A DNA stretch of 10,881 bases from Firmicutes bacterium UBA5766 (GTDB lineage Bacteria; Bacillota; Desulfotomaculia; Desulfotomaculales; Nap2-2B). Below are positions 1 to 6,853 of the stretch, piece by piece (the first letter of the stretch is position 1; each line of letters begins with the position of its first letter). Position numbers and translations under genes: made by a program. The stretch covers positions 20,367 to 31,247 of the forward strand of contig DIEU01000023.1 of assembly GCA_002418775.1 (NCBI GenBank), in the 5' to 3' direction. A model generated the notes under the pieces. That model did no database searches and was not told where the DNA came from. It saw only the letters and a list, made by a program, of their open reading frames with translations.

Positions 1-41
1 GATTTTAAGTCCCTTGCGTCTGCCAATTCCGCCACTCCGGC
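1..41 (-). tRNA. tRNA-Leu (anticodon UAA), 5' half, cut by window edge
   Basis: Read on the minus strand, the first 41 bases give the 5' half of a tRNA-Leu: acceptor strand starting GCCGGAG, a D-arm with the class II pattern TGGCGGAATTGGCAGACGC, then an anticodon arm AGGGA-CTTAAAA-TC in which the loop reads TAA. The 3' half lies beyond position 1. The opposite window end carries a different tRNA-Leu with a non-matching acceptor stem, so the two halves are not one gene. Confidence 0.93.
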
Positions 42-59
42 AAAAACCTCAAGTATTAA

Positions 60-87
60 ATTAACATACTGGGATGTTCTTTGTCAA
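60..87 (-). promoter_or_regulatory. Sigma-A type promoter for tRNA-Leu(UAA)
   Basis: On the minus strand there is a perfect -35 TTGACA (82-87), a 16-base spacer, and a -10-like GTTAAT (60-65; TAATAC follows closely). The predicted start near 53 leaves a leader of about 12 bases before the tRNA 5' end at 41, the right geometry for a stable RNA gene. The -10 is weak, so the exact hexamer is uncertain. The site also argues against an upstream start for the plus-strand gene that follows. Confidence 0.6.
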
Positions 88-221
88 TTGGTAAACCTTT
101 AAGCAAGAACAGCCAAAGGATCACGGTGTTTTCGACAGCTAAAGGCCAAAATATTTTTCATCGGGACCATTTTATGGTACTCTATTTTTGTAAACATCAT
201 TATAACACCGGGGAAATACCT

Positions 222-806
222 GTGAACAAAAATGAGATCAGAAAACAAACTCTAGCCGCTCGGATGGCTCTTTCCCATGAGGAAATCACCCTGAAAAGTT
301 CCCTGATTACAGAGAGAATTCTTTCCCTGGAAGAATACCGCCGGGCAAATGTGATCATGACTTACCTCGATTTCAGAAATGAGGTAAAAACCGGTGAGCT
401 TATTCAAAGAACTATGAAAATGGGCAAAAAGATTGCCGTTCCCGCAACCGACAAAAAAAATATCCGCCTGACGCCATCACTTTTACTGTCTTACCCGGAA
501 GACTTAAAACCCGGAGCGTGGGGGATTCCGGAGCCTGCCTCCGGTTGTTTACGCCCGGTTGAACCCGGTGAGATAGACATTGTCATTGTGCCCGGCGTTG
601 CCTTCGATGAGAAAGGAAACAGGATTGGCTACGGCATGGGATTTTATGATCGTTTTTTAAATGAAACCGATGCCTTTTCTATAGCGCCGGTCTTCGAAAT
701 GCAAATCAAACCGGCCTTTTCCCCGGGGCCGCACGACCGCCCCGTGGACTGCCTGGTTACCGAGGAAAGGGTAATTTACGTAGCATCCGCCCATAAATCA
801 ACCTGA
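222..806 (+). CDS. 5-formyltetrahydrofolate cyclo-ligase (MTHFS family)
   Basis: Cytosolic enzyme that uses ATP to convert 5-formyl-THF, a by-product of serine hydroxymethyltransferase, to 5,10-methenyl-THF. The 194-residue product has the family length, a basic N-terminal helix, the substrate-side stretch NEVKTGEL (about 53-60), and the signature GYGMGFYDRF (about 136-145) that forms the phosphate/ATP loop. The frame is open from 81, but those residues do not resemble the family and position 81 lies inside the tRNA promoter. I chose GTG at 222, preceded by GGGGAAA at a normal distance, because it gives the standard N-terminus. The family is known as YqgN in Bacillus and YgfA/Fau in E. coli. 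Its last 31 bases overlap the end of the converging dCMP deaminase gene. Confidence 0.93.
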   Translation: MNKNEIRKQTLAARMALSHEEITLKSSLITERILSLEEYRRANVIMTYLDFRNEVKTGELIQRTMKMGKKIAVPATDKKNIRLTPSLLLSYPEDLKPGAWGIPEPASGCLRPVEPGEIDIVIVPGVAFDEKGNRIGYGMGFYDRFLNETDAFSIAPVFEMQIKPAFSPGPHDRPVDCLVTEERVIYVASAHKST

Positions 807-1225
807 ACACCGTACTTTAGCAGAAAATCTATCCCTTCACTGGTTCCCTTATAATCCCGGCGCACTACCGCCCGGCTGAACTCACAGCTTACGATCAGTT
901 TGGCGCAGGTGACACAGATATCAGCATTTACATAAATAGTCCCGCCCCTGACCGCCAGCCCGCGTTTGGCGCAAAGGCAGATGGCGTTCTGTTCGGCATG
1001 CACGCAGGGCTTGAAATCTTCCCTGCCCGCCTGAGTTTTCAAGCAGATTCCCGTGTCGCAGCAATGAACCTCGCCGCTGACTACTCCATTATAACCGTGG
1101 GAAATAATCCGCCTGTCCACCACAATAACAGCGCCTACTTTTTTCCGCAGGCAGGTTGAACGGCGCGAAATCACCTCCACGACATCCATGTACACTTCAT
1201 CAAACGAGGGACGTTGAATGGTCAT
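776..1225 (-). CDS. comEB: dCMP deaminase / ComEB-like zinc deaminase
   Basis: Cytosolic zinc enzyme expected to deaminate dCMP to dUMP, feeding thymidylate synthesis. The 149-residue protein shows the cytidine-deaminase zinc site: HAE at 76-78 (His zinc ligand, Glu proton shuttle) and Cys104-x2-Cys107 followed by AKLI. Residues 54-61 (HCCDTGIC) lie in the cysteine/histidine insert typical of the dCMP deaminase/ComEB subgroup, which binds a second zinc. The usual Pro before the first cysteine of PCxxC is Ile here, a mild departure. ATG at 1225 has GAGGT about 8 bases upstream. It is the last gene of the minus-strand run, 30 bases after glyA, and its stop lies inside the converging cyclo-ligase gene. 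In Bacillus, ComEB sits in the late competence operon, but the biochemical role is more likely here. Confidence 0.93.
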   Translation of the reverse strand: MTIQRPSFDEVYMDVVEVISRRSTCLRKKVGAVIVVDRRIISHGYNGVVSGEVHCCDTGICLKTQAGREDFKPCVHAEQNAICLCAKRGLAVRGGTIYVNADICVTCAKLIVSCEFSRAVVRRDYKGTSEGIDFLLKYGVQVDLWADAT

Positions 1226-1255
1226 GCGTTAAAACCTCACGCATCTTTTAAAAAA

Positions 1256-2509
1256 TTATGATGATAACCCTTCATATAACGGGTACTTAAGACAGAGATC
1301 CCGGACAACCCCGGAACACTGCCGGAGTTTTTCTTCATCACCCCTGTTATTTATCGCCTGGCTGATAACTTCCGCCACCTGTTGCATATCCTTTTCGTCC
1401 AAACCGCGGGTGGTTACTGCGGGAGTTCCTATCCGGATGCCGCTTGCTATGGCGGGCGGCCTTGGGTCAAATGGAATTGCGTTTTTATTCACGGTTATGC
1501 CAACCCTGTCCAGAACTTCCTCCGCCTGTGCGCCGGTTATATCCATGCTCCTTAAATCTACCAGGATCAAATGCGTGTCCGTTCCGCCACCGACGAGGTT
1601 AAAACCTTTTTCCAGCAGGGCTTCCGCCAGGCAACGGGCGTTTTTGACAACCTGGCGCTGGTAGGCAACAAATTCAGGCTGCATTGCTTCCAAAAGAGCC
1701 ACAGCTTTGGCGGCGATCACATGCATCAAGGGACCTCCCTGGAGACCCGGGAAAAGAGCTCTGTTTATCTTGGTGGCAAATTCCTCCCGGCATAAAATCA
1801 GCCCGCCGCGAGGCCCGCGCAGGGTCTTATGGGTGGTCGTCGTAACAATATCGGCGTGCGGAACCGGGTTCGCGTGCTCGCCTGCGGCAATAAGGCCGGC
1901 AATGTGCGCCATATCGACCATCAGCAAGGCGCCCGCCTGCCGGGCAATCTCCTTAAACCGTTCAAAATAAAGCGTGCGCGGGTAAGCGCTGGCGCCGGCG
2001 ACAATTAACTGAGGTTTGCATTCAAGGGCAATTTTCAACACCTGGTCATAATCAATTACTCCGCTTTGTTCATCTACACCATAGTGAACAATATTATAAA
2101 ATTTTCCTGACATGCTTAAAGAGCTTCCATGGGTCAGATGCCCGCCGTGGGCAAGGCTCATGCTCAGGATTGTATCACCCGGTTTAAGAAGCGCCATATA
2201 AACTGCGAGGTTGGCCTGGGTACCGGAATGGGGCTGGGCATTAACGTGCTCCGCGCCAAAAAGTTGTTTCGCACGGTCAATAACCAGCTGCTCCGCCATG
2301 TCAACATACCGGCAGCCGCCGTAATAACGCTTTCCCGGATACCCCTCGGCGTATTTGTTTGTTAAAACCGAACCCTGCGCTTCCAATACGGCCAGACTTG
2401 CCGAATTTTCGGAAGCGATGAATTCAAGGGTATCCTGCTGCCGTCTTATTTCCAGGTTGATTACCCTTGCGATCTCCGGATCTACTGCTGCTAAGGAATC
2501 TTTGAACAT
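1256..2509 (-). CDS. glyA: Serine hydroxymethyltransferase
   Basis: PLP enzyme of the cytosol that interconverts serine plus THF with glycine plus 5,10-methylene-THF, the main one-carbon source for purines and dTMP. The 417-residue length is standard. Visible features are EFIASEN (29-35), the glycine-rich NKYAEGYPGKRYYGG stretch (51-65), DMAHIAGLIAAG (199-210) with the Asp/His that hold the PLP ring, and the PLP-lysine motif TTTTHKTLRGPRGG with Lys228. ATG at 2509 begins the canonical N-terminus, with a purine-rich GGGAAATAGG just upstream. It lies 33 bases after rpiB and 30 before comEB. In many Firmicutes upp (uracil phosphoribosyltransferase) follows glyA; it is absent here. Confidence 0.98.
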   Translation of the reverse strand: MFKDSLAAVDPEIARVINLEIRRQQDTLEFIASENSASLAVLEAQGSVLTNKYAEGYPGKRYYGGCRYVDMAEQLVIDRAKQLFGAEHVNAQPHSGTQANLAVYMALLKPGDTILSMSLAHGGHLTHGSSLSMSGKFYNIVHYGVDEQSGVIDYDQVLKIALECKPQLIVAGASAYPRTLYFERFKEIARQAGALLMVDMAHIAGLIAAGEHANPVPHADIVTTTTHKTLRGPRGGLILCREEFATKINRALFPGLQGGPLMHVIAAKAVALLEAMQPEFVAYQRQVVKNARCLAEALLEKGFNLVGGGTDTHLILVDLRSMDITGAQAEEVLDRVGITVNKNAIPFDPRPPAIASGIRIGTPAVTTRGLDEKDMQQVAEVISQAINNRGDEEKLRQCSGVVRDLCLKYPLYEGLSS

Positions 2510-2542
2510 ACCTATTTCCCTTTCCGCTCACAGAGCAATAAT

Positions 2543-2998
2543 CTATATTTTAATATATTTGTTCTCAATTTGTGTTATTTTTTCTGTCCGCCGGGCATGG
2601 CGGCCGCCTTGAAAGACCGCTTTCAGCCACACATCAACTATTTCCCTGGCCAGGCCGGGGCCAATTACTCTCTCCCCAAGGGTTAGAACGTTCGCATCAT
2701 TGTGTTCCCTTGACGCCCGCGCGGAAAACGTGTCGTGGCACAAAGCCGCCCTTACCCCAGGCACTTTGTTAGCAGCCATGGAAACACCTATTCCCGTGCC
2801 GCAGCAGATAATGCCCAGATCATATTCCCCGGAACGGACCGCCTCGGCGACAAGAAGGGCAAAATCAGGGTAATCTACCGGCTCCTGCGCTGAAAAAGAA
2901 CCAAAATCATGATAAGACAGGTTGTTTTCTTTTAAATATGAAATTATTTCTTCTTTGAGCTTCCATCCGGCGTGATCCCCGCCGACTGCAACTCGCAA
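2543..2998 (-). CDS. rpiB: Ribose-5-phosphate isomerase B
   Basis: Cytosolic isomerase of ribose-5-phosphate and ribulose-5-phosphate (RpiB/LacAB fold; YwlF in Bacillus). The start is TTG at 2998: it gives MRVAVGGDHAG, the family N-terminus, and a strong AAGGAGGAG lies about 10 bases upstream. A TTG at 3025 would extend the frame but would place that ribosome site inside the coding region. From TTG 2998 the protein has 151 residues, with Asp8/His9 in GGDHAG, DYPDFA (42-47), catalytic Cys66 in CCGTGIG and His99 in REHN, all as in characterised RpiB enzymes. The tail after about residue 130 is basic and poorly conserved. Confidence 0.95.
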   Translation of the reverse strand: MRVAVGGDHAGWKLKEEIISYLKENNLSYHDFGSFSAQEPVDYPDFALLVAEAVRSGEYDLGIICCGTGIGVSMAANKVPGVRAALCHDTFSARASREHNDANVLTLGERVIGPGLAREIVDVWLKAVFQGGRHARRTEKITQIENKYIKI

Positions 2999-3085
2999 TT
3001 TTTCCGGTCTCCTCCTTACAACCAAATTTTATTTTGCTGAAAGAATATTTCTACATCAAACGACATTTTCCTCTTACTCAAAAAG

Positions 3086-3538
3086 TTACCAGACAGCTAA
3101 TCTGTCAAGGGCAAGCCCGATCAAATAACGCAGTTCTGCAGCGCATTGTCTGTATAAATCCAGGGAACGCCCGAAAGGATCAATTATATCCGAACCTTTC
3201 CCGGCAAATTCGGCCAGCGTAAAAGTCTTTCCTATTGAACCTGGTTCAAGCTGATTTACCTGCTGCTTGTGCGACCTTGTCATCGTTAAAATCAAATCAG
3301 CCTCTCGAACCAGTTCACATGTTAAAAGAATAGCTTTATGATCCCCCACATCTATTTGTACTTCTTTCATCGCTTCAATTGCACCGGCGGAAGCGCTGTC
3401 GTTGGGCAGGGCGGATGTGCCGGCGGACATTACCTGATTTCCCCGGTCCTTCCCCCTCGCCTGCAAAGCTTTTTTAGCCAGCGCCTCGGCCATCACGCTC
3501 CGGCAGGTATTGCCCGAACAGATAAAAAGTATTTTTAT
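3086..3538 (-). CDS. ywlE: Low-molecular-weight phosphatase, probable protein-arginine phosphatase YwlE, apparent ATA start
   Basis: Cysteine phosphatase of the LMW-PTP fold. The P-loop is CSGNTCRS with Cys7, Arg13 and Thr11. A Thr at this place, instead of Ile, marks YwlE-type arginine phosphatases, which reverse McsB arginine phosphorylation. The general-acid loop IIDPFG gives Asp120, and MTRSHKQ and KTFTLAEF also match YwlE. Read from ATA at 3538 the protein is 150 residues, like Bacillus YwlE, and begins (I/M)KILFICSGNTCRS. No ATG, GTG or TTG is in frame between the stop at about 3545 and a GTG at 3496, and starting at 3496 would remove the catalytic P-loop. GGGGTGA lies 7 bases before the ATA, acceptable as a ribosome site. 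The alternative is a GTG at 3548 plus one extra A in the A8 run. Function is sure at family level; the start is unusual. Confidence 0.85.
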   Translation of the reverse strand: MKILFICSGNTCRSVMAEALAKKALQARGKDRGNQVMSAGTSALPNDSASAGAIEAMKEVQIDVGDHKAILLTCELVREADLILTMTRSHKQQVNQLEPGSIGKTFTLAEFAGKGSDIIDPFGRSLDLYRQCAAELRYLIGLALDRLAVW

Positions 3539-3588
3539 TTTTTTTCACCCCGCGTTTTCTACCATTTTTCTGTTTTTTTAGATTTTAT

Positions 3589-4662
3589 TTAAACGCGGAT
3601 TATCCTGCCTCCCGCAGCCCTGTACAGCCTGTTCATGATCGCCAGACCTAACCCCTTGGGCTCCATACCTTCGGCAAGAATAACATCCACTCCGAGCTCA
3701 TTAAAATGGCGCAGGGCGCTGTATAACCGGGCGGCAACCCCTGCGGGCTCCCGCCGCCGGCCGGCGATAATTACTTCCCCGCAGTCATAAAGACCTGCGT
3801 TCTCCTCGTAAGCAAGCACTCCCACTTTTTTGCCCTCATCCGAATACTGGCGCATCAATTCACCAAGCCGCCGGGATACTTTTAATGGTTCTCCTTCAAC
3901 AATAAATAGGGGCGCCTCCGGTGCGTAGTGCTTGTATTTCATCCCCGGGGAACAGACAGGAGCTGTATTTAAATCATGTTCGTCTGTAAGCAAAGAATCT
4001 AATTGCAGCTCGCCAATCACACGGGATATTTCCTCCGGTGTTACGCCACCGGGACGTAGTATTGCCGGAACACTTACGGTTAAATCTATAACGGTAGATT
4101 CAAGCCCCAGATCAGCCGGCCCGCCATCCAGAACAGCATCGATTAAGTCGCCCAAATCTTTTAAAACATGCCCGGCGGTAGTAGGACTGGGACAGCCTGA
4201 AAGATTTGCGCTGGGGGCCGCAACAGGTATTCCGGCTTCCCTGATTAATTCCAGGGCCACAGGATGGGCGGGCATTCTTAAAGCAACGCTGTTTAAACCT
4301 GCGCTGACTTCGTCCGGTATTAAAGAGTTTTTAGGCAAAATAATCGTCAGCGGCCCCGGCCAGAATGTTTCCATCAAAATTAGGGCTTTTTGCGGTACCT
4401 CGGCGGCCAGTTGGAAAACTGTTTTTCGGTCAGCTACGTGAACAATCAAGGGGTTGTCCTGCGGCCTCCCCTTCACTCTGAATATACCCGCCAGAGCTTC
4501 CCTGTCAAAAGCGTTGGCGCCTAGGCCATAAACAGTTTCTGTTGGAAAAGCCACCAGCCCTCCGGATCGTAGTATTAACGCCGCCTGTTGGATAATCTTG
4601 CCGTCCGGTCTTAAGGGATCGACTTTCCATAGCCTGACTGAACTTTGGGACACGTTTATCAC
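3589..4662 (-). CDS. ywlC: L-threonylcarbamoyladenylate synthase (Sua5/YwlC type)
   Basis: Makes threonylcarbamoyl-AMP from threonine, bicarbonate and ATP, the first step of t6A formation at position 37 of ANN-decoding tRNAs. The YrdC domain has GGLVAFPTETVYGLGANAF (about 34-52), KGRPQDNPLIVH (about 64-75) and APSANLSG, followed by a Sua5 C-terminal domain after the CSPGMKYKHYAPEAPL linker motif. The frame is open from an ATG at 4734, but an extended -10 box lies at 4702-4710 inside that extension, so translation must begin downstream of about 4695. GTG at 4662 (357 aa) or 4653 (354 aa) both fit the family length; neither has a strong Shine-Dalgarno site. It heads the minus-strand run and is followed after 50 bases by ywlE, the same order as in Bacillus. 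Confidence 0.92.
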   Translation of the reverse strand: MINVSQSSVRLWKVDPLRPDGKIIQQAALILRSGGLVAFPTETVYGLGANAFDREALAGIFRVKGRPQDNPLIVHVADRKTVFQLAAEVPQKALILMETFWPGPLTIILPKNSLIPDEVSAGLNSVALRMPAHPVALELIREAGIPVAAPSANLSGCPSPTTAGHVLKDLGDLIDAVLDGGPADLGLESTVIDLTVSVPAILRPGGVTPEEISRVIGELQLDSLLTDEHDLNTAPVCSPGMKYKHYAPEAPLFIVEGEPLKVSRRLGELMRQYSDEGKKVGVLAYEENAGLYDCGEVIIAGRRREPAGVAARLYSALRHFNELGVDVILAEGMEPKGLGLAIMNRLYRAAGGRIIRV

Positions 4663-4701
4663 GCCATATTTGTCTGATTTGCTTGCCTGTAAGTTTTTAT
4701 T

Positions 4702-4730
4702 ATTATACCATAAGCTAAAGAATAATCTAA
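4702..4730 (-). promoter_or_regulatory. Extended -10 promoter for the ywlC-ywlE-rpiB-glyA-comEB run
   Basis: On the minus strand, TGGTATAAT (4702-4710) is a perfect -10 hexamer with a TGn extension. The -35 position, 17 bases upstream (TTAGAT, 4725-4730), is poor, as is common for extended -10 promoters. The predicted start near 4695 excludes the 4734 ATG of ywlC. The site lies in the divergent gap to the plus-strand deacetylase-like gene. No clear promoter for that gene was seen on the other strand. Confidence 0.6.
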
Positions 4731-4753
4731 TCATGAAAGGGGCTTGAACGCAT

Positions 4754-5512
4754 ATGCAGGTGGTATTTCACGAGCGGTACAGGGAAGTGTACGCCTGCGA
4801 TCCGGCGGCGGCCTATGGAAGGATGGACAGCATGTTTGATGAGTTAATCAAAGCCTATCCTTTTATCCGGCCCGAACCTGCGAGCGAGACAGATATATTA
4901 TTAGTTCACAAAACAGAACACCTTGAAAGGTTTAAAAGAAATCCGCAGCTGTTTGAAGTCGCCTCACTGGCTGTAGGCGGGGCAATCAAGGCATCGGAAC
5001 TGGCTGTAGGCGGTGAAAAGGCGTTTGGACTTGTCAGGCCTCCCGGGCACCACGCCAGCCCGGGTTCATGCTGGGGATTTTGTTATTTCAACAATATCGC
5101 CGTGGCCGTTGAGAAGCTGATCAGAAACGGTGTAATTAAAAAGGCGCTGATTGTTGATATTGACTTACATTTCGGGGACGGAACCGAAAAATTTTTTCAC
5201 GGGAGATCAGACGTTATTTACCATCATGTAACAGGCAAGACCAGAGAGGATTTTTTTAACGATCTCAAAGATTTCTTGGAAAGCGAAAAAGACTTTGACA
5301 TAATCGGAGTTTCCGCCGGCTTTGACAGGCACATATCCGACTGGGGACGCCTTTTGACTACAGAGGATTACACTGAAACAGGAAAAATAATCAGTCAATC
5401 CGCCGGGCGTGTCTGTCAGGGAAAAGTCTTCGTAGTATTAGAGGGCGGCTATAATCACAATGTTTTAGGATTAAACGCAAAAGCCCTGTTGAGCGGAATG
5501 GAGCAAATATAA
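4754..5512 (+). CDS. Compact histone-deacetylase-family (AcuC/class II-like) zinc amidohydrolase
   Basis: Arginase/deacetylase-fold hydrolase; bacterial members remove acyl groups from polyamines, acetoin-pathway enzymes or other acyl-amides, and the substrate here cannot be told. At 252 residues it has RPPGHHA (His99, His100 charge relay), GFCYFNN (108-114), the zinc loop DIDLHFGDG (Asp137, His139), the third zinc ligand Asp191 in SAGFDRH, and EGGYN with the likely catalytic Tyr233. The active site looks complete, but the protein is about 50-100 residues shorter than usual; the stretch between the zinc loop and SAGFD is cut down (see findings). ATG at 4754 follows AAAGGGG. corA starts 16 bases after its stop, so the two are probably co-transcribed. 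Confidence 0.9.
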   Translation: MQVVFHERYREVYACDPAAAYGRMDSMFDELIKAYPFIRPEPASETDILLVHKTEHLERFKRNPQLFEVASLAVGGAIKASELAVGGEKAFGLVRPPGHHASPGSCWGFCYFNNIAVAVEKLIRNGVIKKALIVDIDLHFGDGTEKFFHGRSDVIYHHVTGKTREDFFNDLKDFLESEKDFDIIGVSAGFDRHISDWGRLLTTEDYTETGKIISQSAGRVCQGKVFVVLEGGYNHNVLGLNAKALLSGMEQI

Positions 5513-5528
5513 ACAAGGGGAAATGTAA

Positions 5529-6590
5529 ATGGCCCGGACAATCGGCAGCAGAGCGTTAAAGGCTGGTTTACCCCCGGGGACTTTGGTTCACATAGGACAA
5601 AAAAGAAGCGACCAGGTTAAAATCACCTTTACCGAGTACTCGGAAAGCCAGTATCTGTCAAGGGAAATCAAGGAAATCAAAGAATTCCTGCCCCTGAAAG
5701 ATAAGCCCGTGGTTACCTGGATAGACATAAACGGGATTCACAGTCTGGAAACAATAGAAAATATCGGAGAATATTTTCAGCTGCATCCTCTGATTCTTGA
5801 AGATATCGCAAATTCCGAACAGCGCTCGAAAGTTGAGGATTTTGGCGAATATCTTTTTATTGTCTTAAAATTTCTCAGTTACGATGCTGAGAAGAAATTG
5901 GGGATAGAGCAGATCAGTTTTATTCTAGGTTCTAATTTCGTAATTACTTTTCAGGAACACGACGAAGATGCCTTCCTGCCAATCAAAACCAGAATTAAAA
6001 ACAGCGCCGGAAGAATCAGGGCGATGGGAGCGGATTATCTGGCCTATTCCTTAATTGACGCCATCGTAGATAATTATTTTGTAATCCTCGAGGAGATTGG
6101 GTTAAAGCTTGATCTTTTAGAGGAAGAGCTTGTAACCAACCCTACACGGGATACTTTGCGCCTGATTCACCAACTAAAAAGGGAAATGCTGCTGATTCGA
6201 AAGTCGATTTGGCCTTCCAGGGAAGTCATCAGCAGCCTTCAAAGAGGGGAGTTTTCTTTCTTTGAGGATATTGCCGTGCTGCACTTAAAAGATGTCTATG
6301 ACCATGCTATTCAGGTCATAGACACCATTGAAACTCTCCGGGATATGCTTTCAGAAATGATGGATATCTACCTCTCCAGCATCAGTAATAGAATAAATGA
6401 CGTGATGAGAGTTTTAACGATCATTACCACCATTTTTATCCCTTTATCCTTTATTGCCGGTGTCTACGGGATGAATTTCAAATATATACCCGAGTTGAAC
6501 TGGCGCTACGGTTACCCGATTGTCCTGTTTTCCATGCTGCTGCTCGGAATTTTAATGCTTGTATATTTCAGAAAGAAAAAATGGCTTTGA
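5529..6590 (+). CDS. corA: CorA-type magnesium/cobalt transport protein
   Basis: Inner-membrane pentameric divalent cation channel. The 353-residue protein has a long cytoplasmic N-terminal domain, an extended charged helix (about 180-285), and two C-terminal membrane segments (about 293-313 and 328-346). The selectivity motif YGMNF (GMN at 314-316) lies at the end of the first, and the tail is basic (FRKKKWL), as in all CorA proteins. ATG at 5529 has AAGGGG 8 bases upstream and lies 16 bases after the deacetylase-like gene. Magnesium is the usual substrate; Co2+ or Ni2+ cannot be excluded. The gene converges on the selenium-type cluster with a 12-base gap. Confidence 0.96.
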   Translation: MARTIGSRALKAGLPPGTLVHIGQKRSDQVKITFTEYSESQYLSREIKEIKEFLPLKDKPVVTWIDINGIHSLETIENIGEYFQLHPLILEDIANSEQRSKVEDFGEYLFIVLKFLSYDAEKKLGIEQISFILGSNFVITFQEHDEDAFLPIKTRIKNSAGRIRAMGADYLAYSLIDAIVDNYFVILEEIGLKLDLLEEELVTNPTRDTLRLIHQLKREMLLIRKSIWPSREVISSLQRGEFSFFEDIAVLHLKDVYDHAIQVIDTIETLRDMLSEMMDIYLSSISNRINDVMRVLTIITTIFIPLSFIAGVYGMNFKYIPELNWRYGYPIVLFSMLLLGILMLVYFRKKKWL

Positions 6591-6602
6591 TTTTTTGAAA
6601 TT

Positions 6603-6824
6603 TTACTTTTTGGAACCTGGAGTCAGGCTAAGGCGGTATTCATTTGCAACTTGTTCGGTTTTTGCTTCATAACCCATACTATCTGCCAGTCTAAGAACAT
6701 TTTCTTTGGAAACCTCGCTATCAAGAAGAACGATAATTTGATTGTCCGGGTTATTTTCAATGGCATGTTTAGTTTTAACGACAGGAATTGGACAGGATAA
6801 TCCTCTAACATCAATTTCCAACAT
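6603..6824 (-). CDS. TusA/YedF-family sulfur (selenium) carrier protein, single domain
   Basis: Small cytosolic carrier that holds sulfur, or possibly selenium, as a persulfide/perselenide on one cysteine. The 73-residue protein starts MLEIDVRGLSCPIPVVKTK, containing the TusA signature CPxPxxxxK with Cys11, followed by a beta-alpha-beta pattern typical of the fold. In selenium clusters the usual partner is YedF, about 200 residues with a TusA domain plus a DsrE-like domain; only the TusA part is present here and the stop codon is followed by non-coding sequence. ATG at 6824 has AAAGGGG 7 bases upstream. It is the last gene of the cluster, 29 bases after the kinase-like gene. Confidence 0.9.
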   Translation of the reverse strand: MLEIDVRGLSCPIPVVKTKHAIENNPDNQIIVLLDSEVSKENVLRLADSMGYEAKTEQVANEYRLSLTPGSKK

Positions 6825-6853
6825 AAATTAACCCCTTTCTTTTTACAAAATTC

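Noticed and set aside
81..221. Upstream extension of the cyclo-ligase frame to ATG 81.
   Set aside because: The 47 extra residues do not resemble the family, position 81 lies in the tRNA promoter, and GTG 222 gives the standard N-terminus.
1410..1970. Plus-strand open frames across glyA, and similar frames across rpiB, ywlC and yedE.
   Set aside because: They lie opposite well-identified genes, have no family features and mirror the codon pattern of the true strand.
6580..6605. Possible terminator between corA and tusA (AAAAAA ... TTTTTT).
   Set aside because: The stem would be only A-T pairs with no GC core, not a credible rho-independent terminator.
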